64,000 nucleotides of DNA from Liquidambar formosana (GCA_039720395.1 CM077829.1:21364685-21428684); one strand, 5' to 3'. Counted from the stretch's first letter, positions 23,104 to 37,408 are shown. Made by a program: numbers and translations. The notes: a model not told the origin generated them from the letters alone.

Positions 23104-23797
23104 TAAGCGCCCTTGCTAGTCGGGGATCCAAGCCAGTATGTCCTCTTACTCCTCTAAAAAAGGGATCAATCAGTCTCTCATCCTATGGGTATGTCCTAGG
23201 CTTCCATATTTGTCTCAATGACTTCACGCCATATATACTCAATTAGTCCCTTTTAATCCAATCACCTTTGCAGGGGTCATGGGTGAAAGGTACGTATTAA
23301 GGATATAGGGTGCAAAGGTTCTCTATTAATTTTCCATTAAGCACATCACAAACATGGTCATGATATCATTACAAACAATGTGGGTGCATAAGGGTGAAAC
23401 CATAGTGCCCTACAAATCTGTCTATATGGACTAATGATAAGGGTAGGCTGGGGTCCTTCACTTGCTTGAGCAATCTTTATACCTAACCACATGTGGCATC
23501 AAGAACGCTGCGTGGGTCCAGCAGTACGTGATTAACTCATTTCATATACCCAAGGGTACTTGGCAAGAGAAGTTGAGAGCTTTCACCCTAACACATGGAA
23601 TCAGGAAAACCAAGGTTGAGGCTAGGCCCGTCAGTGGCAAGGATACATCGAGGGACATCGATCCTAGCATGCAAGAGTTTGCGCACACAATGCAATATAT
23701 GAAAGCTCACAATCAGGCGGATGCAATGTGATTGATTTTAATTAAACAAAAGAAATTAACTTAGCCCAATCAAATTATATAGAGTCTAGCCCACAAA
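23104..23797 (-). other. Tat/Ogre leader between primer site and gag
   Basis: About 0.7 kb of non-coding leader lies between the primer-binding site and the gag start. I see no conserved coding frame in the sense direction and no clear repeat. Confidence 0.5.
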
Positions 23798-23816
23798 TTC
23801 CCCAGCGGAGTCGCCA
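23798..23816 (-). other. Primer-binding site of the Tat/Ogre element
   Basis: The minus strand reads TGGCGACTCCGCTGGGGAA, three bases inside the 5' LTR end at 23820. It starts TGG, complementary to a tRNA CCA end; tRNA-Arg is the primer I recall for Ogre elements. It fixes 23820 as the inner edge of the 5' LTR. Confidence 0.8.
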
Positions 23817-23819
23817 GTC

Positions 23820-24283
23820 TGTGGAGCCGGGAAAACTGGCCCACAAGGATTTAAAAGAAAACCTTAGGTTTGAAAAAGGGAATCGCCACCTTATTTTTTA
23901 AAGGAAACAAGGAAAACCCTAAAAACCAATTTTGTTTTAAGAAAACAAAAGAACGACTCCATGTTTAAAAAGGAAAGGCAAAAACAGTCTTTTGGAAACC
24001 AAAGAAATCGTGGATTCGGAGGCTAAGTTATGACATGGGAAGGTTCTAGGCATAGCCTATAGGCACCCATGTCACCCTTTCGGTCTCTTAGTTCATTTGA
24101 GCTAAATCAAGATCTTACCATACAAAAATCAGCAAGATATCATCACAAGAGTTGCATGCATATCATATATCCATCCATAACAAACAAACAAAACAAAGAA
24201 AAACTAAACTAAACTAGGATACTTAGATCCTAGGGCGGACTTGAACCTCACGAAGAGCGCCTACGTACCATGTATGGAAATAC
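23820..24283 (-). repeat. Tat/Ogre 5' LTR, part 1
   Basis: This is the LTR 3' end, starting TGTGGAGCC on plus and homologous to 19201-19680. It is interrupted inside the CTACGTA stem-loop by Copia B; the target AATAC is duplicated at 24279-24283 and 33977-33981. Confidence 0.85.
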
Positions 24284-25939
24284 TGTTGGGAATCGAACAA
24301 GAGGGAAAAATAGAAGTGCGGAATATAAAAAATTTTTCCTACGATTCCCAATCCCATGAATCTAACTATGCATAACACAAAATCAAACCCTAACTACGAA
24401 GAGGGTTAGAACACTTACAGAATTTTTTTGTCTTCTCCTTTTTGCTCCAAGCTTTGAATCCGGACAGCGGTGAATGAGCAGCCCAAGTGTGCTGCCTCCA
24501 ACGGTATCCACACCTAGCTAGAGCTTCAAGTCCTTTCCTCCTTTTCCTTGTTGTTGCTAGTGTAGGAGAAGAGAGGAGAGAGAGAGAGGGAGGCTGGAAA
24601 TTCTGGCCAGCCCTTGGGGAGCCTCCAAAAATTATGATGTCACACATCATAGTGTGACTTAAATAGTCCACACTAAAGGGGCCGGCCCTAGGGGGGAAAC
24701 CCTTTTAGGGTTTTGTGCAATTTCCCTAAATTGTACAATAACCCCAATTATTTATATCAAATACAAACATGGCCTCAAAGAACTTTTCTTTATGCACTCA
24801 TACCCTTTCTCTCATAGACTTAAATGCTCATCTTGCATGATCAGTGTGTGACCCATTGGGTTCACATCATCAAGTAGTAGGAATAGCACGAGGTGTACAC
24901 AATGGAACTCTTTCCATTTAGGGTCTAATTGGAACTCCTTCCAATTCCCTAATTGATTATAACTCACTTATATCAATTAGGGCTTCTACTAACCATGAGT
25001 AACACCTAGCATATGGCTCATGGTGTGGTCCTTAATGAGGTGAATATTCATTTACAAAGAACCCTTCTGTTATAGTTTATAGGTTACAATTGCATCCTTC
25101 CTTCAACACAATGTCTCCAATTGAACTAATAGGACATGGAAGTCTGTCAAGTCCCTAGTTCAATTACTTTATACTCATTTATAGATATCAACGCATTGAT
25201 GAACTCATGAAACTCTTTTCATATTCATCCTACCATGGCCATGGATTTAATGAGTTATATTATGAATGCTATATGAGACATTCTCTCTCTTTTTCCTGAG
25301 AGTGATGGATCCCTTGTTGATCACTCACATGCCTTCATACACATAGCAATAGGGCCAATGAACACCTTTGCAAACCCCTGAATAGGATCTGCACTTAGTG
25401 TTATCAAACTTCTAAAGCTACATGCATAAGGCAACTATGGTGTCTCAGGTCTAAGGATTACTTGTACCACTATAACAATGAGAAACTGATTGACAGGCAG
25501 GATAAAACTCCATTCAGTTTATCTCATATCTTTGGTCACATTCAGTGTACCTATTCTCGTAATAGGCACCCACTTGTTGGTTGTAGTGTCTCCACACAAA
25601 TAGCTTGAGACTAGCTATCCTCCTATAGAGTCAACCTAATAAGTGCTAGTCCTATGGTTCATTATTGTCCATCATAGTGAACCTTCAACTAGGAATGCTT
25701 TAGGAGTTTAGTACAGAGATATATCTATAGTCTCAAAATTACAACTCTTTGTAATTCCATATTCTCAACTCTAACTCCATGGACATATTATGTAAATATA
25801 AATGATGCATATAAACATAATAGAATAAGCCCTTTTATTAAATCAATAATAAATGTGACATACATAAATGAAATCAAATGATTGTTCCTAATCCCTAAAC
25901 AATCATCTCTATGATTGGCTCTAGGGCATAATCCTAACA
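24284..25939 (-). repeat. Copia B 3' LTR
   Basis: TGTTGGG at 24284 and CTAACA at 25939 on plus bound the LTR. It is followed by ATCTCCCACTTGCAC, the complement of the purine tract. Confidence 0.92.
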
Positions 25940-25944
25940 ATCTC

Positions 25945-28760
25945 CCACTTGCACTAAAGCCAATCGACCATGTATCGCATACCTATCTTCTCAAGATGTT
26001 GGTCTTAGACATAACCAATTATGTTTTAAAGCTTTAGTCAGTAGGTCTACAAAAACTTATGTAGATAATATCTTCTGTAATGTATCTATTACCTCTTCCA
26101 ATGATTCCTCTAATCACTTGGAATTGTCACTCTATGAATTTGGACTTTTGATGAGACCGTGATTCCTATACTTGAGCTATAGACCCATTGTTGTCACAAA
26201 ACAAGGTGTGGGCAACTCAATGGAAGGAACAACTCCAAGTTCTAAATGAACTTATAGATCCAAACAGTCTCCTAGACAATGTGACAATTAATTCACCCTT
26301 AATAATGGAATCCACTGTATCTTTCATACAGTTCTTCCATTAAGTATTTCACCAACTAAAGTGAATATAAAATATACCCCATATGGATTATATCCAAATC
26401 CATATACCCATCTACTATGAGTTTACAATTTCCATATACAATCCAATATTCCAAATTTGAATTGACTGATAACTATTTGTAACAATTACAACATAATAGA
26501 TATCAGGTTCAATACATAGTGTAGAATAAGGCTTCTTAACACTTTAAGAACCTTACTTGTGTTATCCTAGGGCACATGCCCTTGAATAATGAATTCTTAT
26601 CTGAAGTAAATCAGACCTCCCTTAGAATTCTCCATGTTGAACTCCTTCAATATTTCAACTATGTTTGATGATTTGGAGATACTTAGTAATCTATATGATC
26701 TATCTCTATAGATCTTATTGGATGCTTTTGCCAAATCTTTCATGAATTAGTTTTTCCCCAAAAACTAAAACTTTACATTAGATAACATTCATATATCATT
26801 CATAATGATTATGATGTCATCCATACTTAGGATAAAGAAAAACGATCGCACTCCCACTAACCTTTTATACACTCATGGTCCATCTATACTGTGAGAGAAA
26901 TCAAACAATTTGATTACTTCAACTTTATAGATGTTCTAATTATGAGAACCTTGTAGTCTATTAATAGACTTCTATAACTTACACACTTTTATGGTTTTTC
27001 ACCATTTGATATAACATCTTTATATCATTTTTGACATATCTCATATTCAAAATGTGTGTTTATAGATAACAAGATCCAAATGGATTTCAGCATAACTATT
27101 ATCAAACAAGTTTCTTTATAGACAACTTTTTGCCTATGTTGAAAACATTCTTAAATAACCAAGCCTTTTAGGTCTCTACCTATCCATATTAGATTTAATG
27201 ACTCTTAGTCATTTCTCAAGTTGATGTCAAACATCGCCTAATCATAATCAATAGGATTATCTTGGTGATCTTTATCATCAAAGAACAATTCTTTCACATT
27301 CTAATGGAGATACAATATCTCTCTTATGTTGAAGAAATATCCAATTTGATCTATGAAAAGAATGTGGTGTAATTAAAGGTTTTGCCTCAATAGGGGCAAG
27401 GGTTGGATCTTTGTTGGTTTGTGGCTTTACAAACAATTCTGTAAATTCTATCTACTTTTGCATCTTTCTTGAATGAACTCTTTCTCAAGAAAATCCAGCA
27501 ATCATCCTAATGGACAACTTTTGTTCATTAGAGTAATAGAAATACTATCCCAACCACTTTTAGGATATACCACAATTCAACACTTACTTGACCTTATTTC
27601 CAGATTGTCTACATTATGTTTCCAGACAAACGTAGCACAAGCCCAAGCCTTAACTTCTTTAAGTTGGGTTTCTTCCCATATCATATCTGATATAATTGGG
27701 ACAAAACTGGAGTGAACCCTAAATTATATATATGTAGCAATTTTAAGGTATATCCTAGATGGATACATTAGTAAAACTCATCATGGATCAAACCATATCT
27801 TAATAGGGTTCAATTTGTTCTCTTAGATTCACCATTGAGCTATGGTATTCTAAGATGAGTCTACTATAATTGAATGCATGCTCTACATGATTGTATACAT
27901 CACAATGTATAGTCAAATTATAAATGTAACTCATTCACTTCACCAAGTAAAAGATGGGTTTGGTCATCTCATAACCAAATCATAATCGTTACATTTAAAT
28001 GAGAGTCTCTACATCTCTTGTATTCTCGGAATACATTGCATTCGCTCTAATTAGTCATTTAAATTCGGAAATCAAATTTCTAGAATGTCTTAAATGACTT
28101 AGTTAAGAAATAAGTTCCCAAAATTAATCTAGCAACTCTTGCTCTATTAAAATTTTTAAAGGTAACTTATTATCTACTTAACTTTCTGCTTCTATTTAGA
28201 TTATACTAGAATCCAAAAACCAAGAAGCAGAACTAACCAACAATTTAGTTTAGAGCATGAATCCAAAACTTCAAAAGTTTGGTTCTTCTAGGAAGACTGA
28301 TACTTTATCAAGTTCCCTTTACAATACCTTATATTTACTACAAAATAATTATATTTCTTTGTCTTTGACTTTTTAAGACTTGCTTTCCTCTATGCTTCCA
28401 TTTTAAATCACATCTAGCTTCTCAAGCTATTCTATGTGATTAATCATTTTTCAAAAGAATGATTATTAATAAACAACTTTTATTACATCCTAGTCCAGAA
28501 GAAGTCCTTTATAACTACTATACTTTATAGTATTATTTTACTCACTATACAACCTTTGTATGTGATGTAGGACATCAAAGGCACTTGCATTGACTAATTT
28601 TGCTTCTGAAGCTCATTAGTCATAAATACTATCATATAGTATGGCAACAAGATGCCAATTGCGCATAGTGTCTTTTTCTTCTTAGGATGTTTTATGGAGG
28701 GCCTTTAATAAAAGGCCTAATAGCATATAAACAATCTTTTGAAATTAAGAACAATTCTCA
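25945..28760 (-). pseudogene. Decayed copia gag-pol of Copia B
   Basis: It is colinear with 8080-10880 on the opposite strand, with RNase H, RT and integrase scraps in changing frames. It shares most lesions with Copia A, which shows that both came from an already dead template. Confidence 0.8.
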
Positions 28761-29004
28761 ATTTCCTAAGTCAATCAAAGAAATCGGGTTTAGTCAAACT
28801 ATCAATATCCTATATATTAGGAAATAGGGGTTTGAGGTGAGTAATTAGGTAATCTACATAAACAGAGAATTAGATTTCATTTTTATCCATAATGATTGGG
28901 TCTTTAATCATATGGTACCTCCCAATATTTTATCAAATTCCATACACCCTCTAATGGAATTCGGGAATCTCATTCCTAATGGGGATTGGGGTCCCACTGT
29001 GACC

Positions 29005-29314
29005 TAGAAGCCTCACATGTTAGTTTCTTGGCTTCTAACCCACAATAAGAAGACAACTCTTTGTCTATTGCTTCATAAGCAAGTTCCAATCATTTTGCCT
29101 CTAGGGAACATACACCTCACATGTTAGTTTCTTGGAATACTTCCCTAGTTAAGTTAAACCCATCATTCACACAGGTATGTTTCGCCAAATATATACCTCA
29201 CATGTTAGTTTCTTGGTATATACCAGTTTAGGCACCCCATGATATCTCATATGTGATAGTTTCAAGTAATGTCTTTAACATGGGTAGCTCCTACATGTCT
29301 GCAGCCAGGTACCC
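29005..29314 (-). ncRNA. Hairpin array upstream of gag, Copia B
   Basis: The three identical 17-nt loops are at 29013-29029, 29117-29133 and 29198-29214 (complement TCACATGTTAGTTTCTT), with the same stems as in Copia A, plus the GGGTAGC/ACCC hairpin ending at 29314. Confidence 0.65.
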
Positions 29315-32300
29315 ACATTAAGGGACGTTAGATGATCCTATAATGATGGAAGGCAATGAAGAATTCATTCCCTAATGACTTCTCCATTTTCAACTTAATA
29401 TTAAATAAGAGGGGTTTTAAAGGGTCTCATCAAATTAACATGCATCCTATGTATCAAAATTTAAACATATAAATTATGCTATTTATAATCATACATCTCA
29501 TGCTATTATAAATCATACATCGCATGCTATTATATATCAACATATATAAAGTACCATATTTTGATATTAGTCCCTAAGTGAATAGGTAACATATACCAAA
29601 CTATGGTATTGGAGCTAATACAATTATCTCATAAATTTAAGCTCCCACTATGATGATTATGGACTTTGAGAGGATTCAATCCAAGCCAATAGATTGAATC
29701 CAAGGTCTAAGGTGGGTGTAGGTGATCGTAAAATAAACCATTCGTAACATGCATGCTTTCTTGAAACACTTCTCTAAGCTTTCAAGTCCTTCAATCTGCT
29801 CCCTTGGCTTGATGGTCTCCACCATTGGCTTGTTGGGCTCTATCATGCTCCTTTGGGTCCACCATGCTCCTTAGTGCGCTCTCGATTACATAACATTTAC
29901 ATAATTTAAAGAAAGGGATACATAAGGGGAATGTGGGGTACATAAGAGAATGATAGAGAGAGAGGGAGAGGGAAGGTGGCATGCAAGCCCCAAATAAATT
30001 ACATCACCTTAATAAAATTACAACTCTTGTAAATAATAACATCCCATTCATAAGACGGCCAATCACAATTGGTTTAAAGGGTATAGTCCATAATCATCAT
30101 CCAAGCACATACATACAATCTCATTGCATAATGTAAAGAAAAACTGTAAGCATTAAAACATATGGGCATTATGGTAATTCTCTTGAATGATTTACGTTAA
30201 TCTCATTAATGCATCCTAATCTTATTAGGTTTTAACAAAAATATCCAGAATTAAATAAAGTCTTAACATTTAAGACATTACAGTTTCAATTAATCAAATT
30301 AATTTAAAACATGTAAAGTTTCCTAAAATAACTCTAATATCCAATATTAGGGTTTCCTTAATTAAACAAAACAATTTCATTTAATTAAGAATTTCCAGAT
30401 TTTAATTTAATCCCTAATTGTGTTTTAAACCATTTAAAACATTATAAAATTAATCAATATTAATTAAATAATTAATATAGGAATTAAATAAAATCATTAA
30501 AATGATGAATTAGTGTATTAGGGTTTCCTAAAACCCTAAACCCTAAATGCATAACCCTAAACCCTAAATGCAAGCCCTAATCATTAAATGCCTTATGATT
30601 GGTCATTTAATGTCCAATCATTAAAACCCTAGGTTCATATGGTATTTAATAAAAGGGATTAGGGTTTAATTAATGCCAAATAGGGTATTAATTACCCTTA
30701 ATTAATTACACTAATTAGGGTTTCCAAAACCCTAACCCTAGACATCATTAATGGTATTAATTATGCCCTAACAATCAATAACCATGATTGGTCATTTAAT
30801 GACCAATCATTAACTCTTAATTATATAAGGTAATTAATATTCCAATTAGGGTTTTAATTAAGGCCATAATGAAATTAGGGTTTCATCATTAACTCAAAAT
30901 TAGGGTTTCATCCTTAACTCTATGCAGCCGTCACTACCAGGGGGCTGCCTGAGCTTGGCTAGGCTGCCATGGCCACCAACGACTGTGGGAGGCCATGGCC
31001 AGTCATGGGAGAACATCCTAGGGGTGTGGGACAAGCCTCTGGACACGTGAGAAGTGGTGGAAGTGGCTGCCATCATCAAGAACAATCAGGGTTTCCAAAC
31101 CCATTGCTGGAGCCATTGTTGCAGACCTTGAAGGTCACAATAGCTTCTAAATCCTTATCAATTCGACTCCTCCATTGAAACCAGCTTTTGTATCATGTCC
31201 CTACATGAAATACTAAGCTAATAGAAGTGGTTTGGATGATCAAATCATCACCAATTGTTCTAAACAATTAAAACAACAGTAGGCTGCCCAGAATTTGACA
31301 GCACACTGTCCATGGTCAGAAATTGATTTAAAACCCAGCAAGATGAATGAATTAGGCTACCAAACGAATTTTCCCAGTATCCTACATGTCTTAGGAAACT
31401 AATGCAATTGGTTTCATGCAATTTGGAGTTCCCCAACTCAAGTTCTAATCAAAACTCCATTGATGACTTTTCTGCAGAGAAAATCTGCTATGCTGTTCGT
31501 GAAAAATTTTCAAACTTTTTGAATCTTTTTCCATCAAAACCTTTTTGAAATTTAAAGAAAATCATATACACATGATAGATAATGATTCTACAATGATCTT
31601 CCATCATAAATACAGCAGCTTTAATTAGAATTAATTGCAAGAACCTTAGGGTTCTAAAACCCAGATTCAGCCTCCATGGTGTTCTTCTCCTTCTTCCTTC
31701 TGTTCTAGCATCTTAATCCAATTATGATGCATCTAAATGCTTGGGAACCTTTCCCTACCATGTCTAGAACATAACCCAAGTGGTGGCAACCATTGCCATG
31801 CCTTTGATCTCCATCAATAACGCAAAGTTGTGGCTATTGCATCATTCCCGAGCAAAACTGTCTTTCCAGACAGCCTGTAGTAAAAAATTCATAACTTTCA
31901 CTACAGAACTCGGATTGACGCACCGTTTGTTGGGTTGGAAAGCTTATTCAAAGAGCTTTCTAACCATATATGGCTCGAAAATTTTGGAGAAGAACTCTGA
32001 ATTCGGCAGGCAAAACAAGATGACGGTTTTTCATGGCAACCATGAAAACTGTTCATAACAGTTTTATAAAACCCTAGTTTCCTTATTCTTTTTCTCCAAA
32101 CTCAAACCCTATGCAACCTATTGCATCCATGGATACACTTAACCATCAATTAGAAGAGGAGTAGAAGAGAATTGACCTAGGGTTCCAAACCCCAGGTTCA
32201 GCCATGGAGGAAAACCAATTATGCAGAAAAAATTTTCCAGATTTTTGAATCATTCAACTACACCATAATTACGAGCCCATATGTATTTTGTATTATGCAT

Positions 32301-32320
32301 AATCATGGCTCTGATACCAC

Positions 32321-33976
32321 TGTTGGGAATCGAACAAGAGGGAAAAATAGAAGTGCGGAATATAAAAAATTTTTCCTACGATTCCCAATCCCATGAATCT
32401 AACTATGCATAACACAAAATCAAACCCTAACTACGAAGAGGGTTAGAACACTTACAGAATTTTTTTGTCTTCTCCTTTTTGCTCCAAGCTTTGAATCCGG
32501 ACAGCGGTGAATGAGCAGCCCAAGTGTGCTGCCTCCAACGGTATCCACACCTAGCTAGAGCTTCAAGTCCTTTCCTCCTTTTCCTTGTTGTTGCTAGTGT
32601 AGGAGAAGAGAGGAGAGAGAGAGAGGGAGGCTGGAAATTCTGGCCAGCCCTTGGGGAGCCTCCAAAAATTATGATGTCACACATCATAGTGTGACTTAAA
32701 TAGTCCACACTAAAGGGGCCGGCCCTAGGGGGGAAACCCTTTTAGGGTTTTGTGCAATTTCCCTAAATTGCACAATAACCCCAATTGTTTATATCAAATA
32801 CAAACATGGCCTCAAAGAAATTTTCTTTATGCACTCATACCCTTTCTCTCATAGACTTAAATGCTCATCTTGCATGATCAGTGTGTGACCCATTGGGTTC
32901 ACATCATCAAGTAGTAGGAATAGCACGAGGTGTGCACAATGGAACTCTTTCCATTTAGGGTCTAATTGGAACTCCTTCCAATTCCCTAATTGATTATAAC
33001 TCACTTATATCAATTAGGGCTTCTACTAACCATGAGTAACACCTAGCATATGGCTCATGGTGTGGTCCTTAATGAGGTGAATATTCATTTACAAAGAACC
33101 CTTCTGTTATAGTTTATAGGTTACAATTGCATCCTTCCTTCAACACAATGTCTCCAATTGAACTAATAGGACATGGAAGTCTGTCAAGTCCCTAGTTCAA
33201 TTACTTTATACTCATTCATAGATATCAACTCATTGATGAACTCATGAAACTCTTTTCATATTCATCCTACCATGGCCATGGATTTAATGAGTTATATTAT
33301 GAATGCTATATGAGACATTCTCTCTCTTTTTCCTGAGAGTGATGGATCCCTTGTTGATCACTCACATGCCTTCATACACATAGCAATAGGGCCAATGAAC
33401 ACCTTTGCAGACCCCTGAATAGGATCTGCACTTAGTGTTATCAAACTTCTAAAGCTACATGCATAAGGCAACTATGGTGTCTCAGGTCTAAGGATTACTT
33501 GTACCACTATAACAATGAGAAACTGATTGACAGGCAGGATAAAACTCCATTCAGTTTATCTCATATCTTTGGTCACATTCAGTGTACCTATTCTCGTAAT
33601 AGGCACCCACTTGTTGGTTGTAGTGTCTCCACACAAATAGCTTGAGACTAGCTATCCTCCTGTAGAGTCAACCTAATAAGTGCTAGTCCTATGGTTCATT
33701 ATTGTCCATCATAGTGAACCTTCAACTAGGAATGCTTTAGGAGTTTAGTACAGAGATATATCTACAGTCTCAAAATTACAACTCTTTGTAATTCCATATT
33801 CTCAACTCTAACTCCATGGACATATTATGTAAATATAAATGATGCATATAAACATAATAGAATAAGCCCTTTTATTAAATCAATAATAAATGTGACATAC
33901 ATAAATGAAATCAAATGATTGTTCCTAATCCCTAAACAATCATCTCTATGATTGGCTCTAGGGCATAATCCTAACA
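32321..33976 (-). repeat. Copia B 5' LTR
   Basis: It directly follows the tRNA-Met primer site (GCTCTGATACCA at 32308-32319 on plus) and ends CTAACA before AATAC. Confidence 0.92.
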
Positions 33977-33989
33977 AATACATGGATCA

Positions 33990-34640
33990 AAGTCCTAAAC
34001 ATGCTAAACAGCACATGAATATCATCCTAAACATGCATACTAGCTAATAGAAACAGCAAAACACGATAAAAACATAAGCTTTAATATGAAGAAGAGTTAT
34101 TTCATGCAGAAAACCAATTTCAGCACTAAGGAAACCCTAGAATCCCAAACATGCAGTAAATCACATGGAATAACATTCTAGCATACTAAACAGCCCATGA
34201 ATATCATCCTAAACATGCATACTAGCTAATAGAAACAGCAAAATACAATAAAAACATAAGCTTTAATATGCAGAAGAGTTATTTCATGCAAAAAACCAAT
34301 TTTAGCACTAAGGAAACCCTAGAGTCCCAAACATGCAGTAAATCACATGGAATAACATTCTAGCATACTAAACAGCCCATGAATATTATCCTAAACATGC
34401 ATACTAGCTAATAGAAGCAACAAGACATGACAAAAACATAAGCTTTAATATGCAAAAGAGTTATTTCATGCAGAAAACCAATTTCAGCACTAAGGAAACC
34501 CTAGAATCCCAAACATGCAGTAAATCACATGGAATAACACTCTAGCATACTAAACAGCCCATGAATATCATCCTAAGCATGCGTAATAGCTAATAGAAAT
34601 AGCAAAACACAATAACAATATATGCTTTATCATGACATAA
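33990..34640. repeat. 182-bp tandem repeat in LTR
   Basis: The CAGTAAATCACATGGAATAAC block recurs at 34156, 34338 and 34520 with a constant 182-bp step. There are about three and a half units. Confidence 0.85.
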
Positions 34641-35129
34641 TGCTATTCTATGCAAAATCCTAATTTAAAAGAGAGAAGAGGAGAAGAGAGGGTATACCTA
34701 TGGTGAAGTCCCCTTTTTGCTGCTGTAGAGAGTCCTCCTTCTCTTATGCACTGCTGGGAATTCCTTCCTTCAAGCCTTCAAGCCAAACTCCAGCCTTCCT
34801 TCAAGCTCTCTCTCTCACTCTCTCACTTAAAATTTAGGTTAAACTACCCTAAGGATGGCTATTATGGCCTCCAAGTCTCACACATGCCTCTCACTTTAGA
34901 AAATTGCCTCCCTTATTGTTGAAGTATAAGGGGGTATTTATAGGGTTTGAGGGGAAACCCTCAATGGTTGGGATTAAAACCCTAGGTATTGATCCAAGGG
35001 CTCTTAGAGGTTCCCTTGGGGCTCAAGTAGGTCAGAAAGGGCTGAAAATAGGGTTAAATGGCAGCTGAAGGCGAGCAAATCCGAGGAAATAGGATGGGAG
35101 CCGCGTCAACACTTAAAAAAGGAAAGTGG

Positions 35130-35209
35130 CTCGAGTGACCATCTGGGGCTGGGCAGCTAGCCGCCTGGGCCCAGGCGGCTAGCCGCCTAGGCCTGGGTGG
35201 TCACCCGAG
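35130..35209. promoter_or_regulatory. 80-bp palindrome in Ogre 5' LTR
   Basis: It has the same length and the same GGGCCC centre as the copy at 21656-21735, with about 33 of 40 positions paired. Confidence 0.85.
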
Positions 35210-37408
35210 GCCATGTCATCTTAAGCCCATTTTTGACCCTTTCGACTTCCAAATGTGTTTCAGGGTTCAAATCAACTCCGATTTTGACGAAACGAAAGCC
35301 AAAACGATCGTGTTTCAAAGGGGAATGTAATTTGAGTCACTTGAGGGCAAGAAACCCTAGCCATGGCCACATGGTTGGGTCCTACAAAGGTGGTTAACCG
35401 CTATGCCTCACCATCGCTTAGCTTAGGTATGCACATAGGGTCGCACCGAATGCTTTCCAATTCGAAATTCAACCTCCCTAAACACATTTGGGGATGAAAT
35501 TAAGACTAATCAAGGTCAAATGAGTAGTCATAGAGTGAAAATCATGAGCCGATTCGAGTTAACCCAAAATAGGTCTCTTAACCAACCTGAGCTATGTTGA
35601 GCCATTCTAATCCCGAACCATTAATTCATCGAATTGAACCCATAAATACCTCAAATGCTCCTGTGAACCCACGAAAAGGCGCGGCCCACAAGGGTTTGGC
35701 AAAAAAAAACAGAGGTGAAAGACAACAAACAAAAAGGAGTCGCCACCTCATTTTTTTAAGGAAAAGAGGAAAACCATAAAAATGTTTTATTTTCAAAAAC
35801 CACATGACTCCATTTTGAAAGGAAAGGCTAAGTCTTTAAAACCAGAAAATGGATTCGGGGGCTAAGTTACGATGTGGAAGGTTCTGGGCAAAGCCCATAG
35901 GCACCCACATCGCCCGAGTTGGTCTCTTAATTTGATTGGGCTAATTTAATAACTTAATCACATGCAAAACAGTATCAATCAATAAAATACAGCATGCATA
36001 ACATATATCCCATCCATCCATTTTATCCATGCATAATCACATAAAGAAAATAAAATAAAACAGAAAAAAGAAAAGAGAAGAAAAACCTAGGATACTTGGA
36101 TCCTAGAATGGACTTGAGCCTCAAAACGAGCGCCTACGTACCATGCAGCGAAATACACGGATCAAAGTCCACGTAGTTCGAAAAGAATAGGGTTAAATCC
36201 TAATAGAGAGTTATGGTAAACCTTAGGTTTCCTTCCATAGTGATTTTCAAAGATAAAATGATTCTTAATAAAAAATCCAACAGAAGATATAAACTTTTAA
36301 AAAGGGGTGGAAAGAAGCCCTAGAGTTGACCATATCCCTCTATTAGAAAATAACCCTAGGAGGGAGAAGAGAAAAGAAAGGTTAAGAAAAGTGAATTAGG
36401 GCACTTCATACCCTACTTACCTTGTGCAATTTACTCCAAGCAATATCAAGCTTAAGCCATAGCGACCTTATTTGCAATAAGGCAACTACTGCACCTGTTC
36501 ACACCCTTACACGTGCTCAAAGCATATCAAAAAGGATAACATAAAAATCTGGACAGAATAGTATTAAGGCTCAAAGTCATCCACTAATGATGTTATTAAC
36601 AAAAACAATGAATAAATAGAGACCTTAATGCAACCCTAATCTCATGTCATGCATAAAACCCTAAAAATCCACTACATGCATGCAAAAACTATCATAGTTA
36701 TTCTATATATATCATATATATAATAACCATGAAGAAAAACAGAAAACAAAACCTATTCTATCATGCTATAGGAAACTTGTGTGAATTTAGGGTTATCGAA
36801 ACCCTAATTTCACAACTATGCATTAAAACATATGAAACAACCCTAACACATGCTCAAATCATCATGAATATCATTCATATCATATGTATTAACTAACAGG
36901 AGCGTCAACTCATGACAACAATCACAGCGAATAGACTATATGAACTATGCATGATTTAAGAAGACAAAAAGAGTAACGCTTTCAAATCCTTAGTAAACTA
37001 AAGATTATCAAGCACATAGAACCATGAATCATCTTAAAATCATTCATATCATATCACAAAAGCATGGAATTAACCTAACATGTGGAGTTACAACATGCAC
37101 TAGAACTATCATAAAAGAATAAGGAGAAGGAGAAGGAGAAGACCTATATTCAGCATTCAAAAAGAGTGCTTACCTCTTGTAGAACCTCCCTTGCCTTCAA
37201 AGTCCTTGTTCTCTTGCTTGCTTAGGGTTGAAAAGCCTTCTCTTGATGTCTTTCTAGCTCTTCAAACTCGTAGCTCCCTCTCTCTCTAAGTGTAAAGTGC
37301 ACTTGTGGCGCCCCTATGTGCTGAACATCATGTCCTTTATATAGAGAACTGACCCCCTAAACCAATGGCTAAGATTAATTCATTAAATAATGATCCTAGG
37401 GCTCTTAG

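Larger units (their letters stand above)
24284..33976 (-). mobile_element. Copia B: complete, coding-dead copia in Ogre LTR
   Basis: LTRs are 24284-25939 (3') and 32321-33976 (5'), both 1656 bp with about nine substitutions that I noticed. The primer site is at 32308-32319 and the purine tract next to 25940. The duplication AATAC flanks it exactly, and the Ogre LTR reads through when the element is removed. The internal region is colinear with Copia A and shares its broken coding (25945-28760), its antisense open stretch (27473-27715), the hairpin array (29005-29314), telomere motifs and palindromes. It is a sister copy of a non-autonomous family. Confidence 0.93.
33977..35661 (-). repeat. 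Tat/Ogre 5' LTR, part 2
   Basis: This continues the LTR interrupted at 24283. About 1.2 kb present in the LTR at 19201-22444 is missing just after 33995. It holds 182-bp tandem units (33990-34640), a TATA box near 34940 (CTATAAATACC, minus) and the 80-bp palindrome at 35130-35209. It is broken at 35661 by a solo LTR. Confidence 0.85.

Noticed and set aside
23462..23731. 89-codon plus frame in the Ogre leader
   Set aside because: It is antisense to the element, unsupported by homology I can recognise, and has no promoter signal.
24390..24671. 93-codon frame in Copia B LTR, repeated at 32427-32708
   Set aside because: It is repeated only because the two LTRs are copies; it is not open in the Copia A LTR and has no recognisable domain.
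31780..32058. About 95-codon frame (MVATIAMPLI) in copia leaders, also at 4770-5069 and 57760-58044
   Set aside because: It lies antisense to the element leader near the primer site and has no domain; most likely chance openness in young copies.
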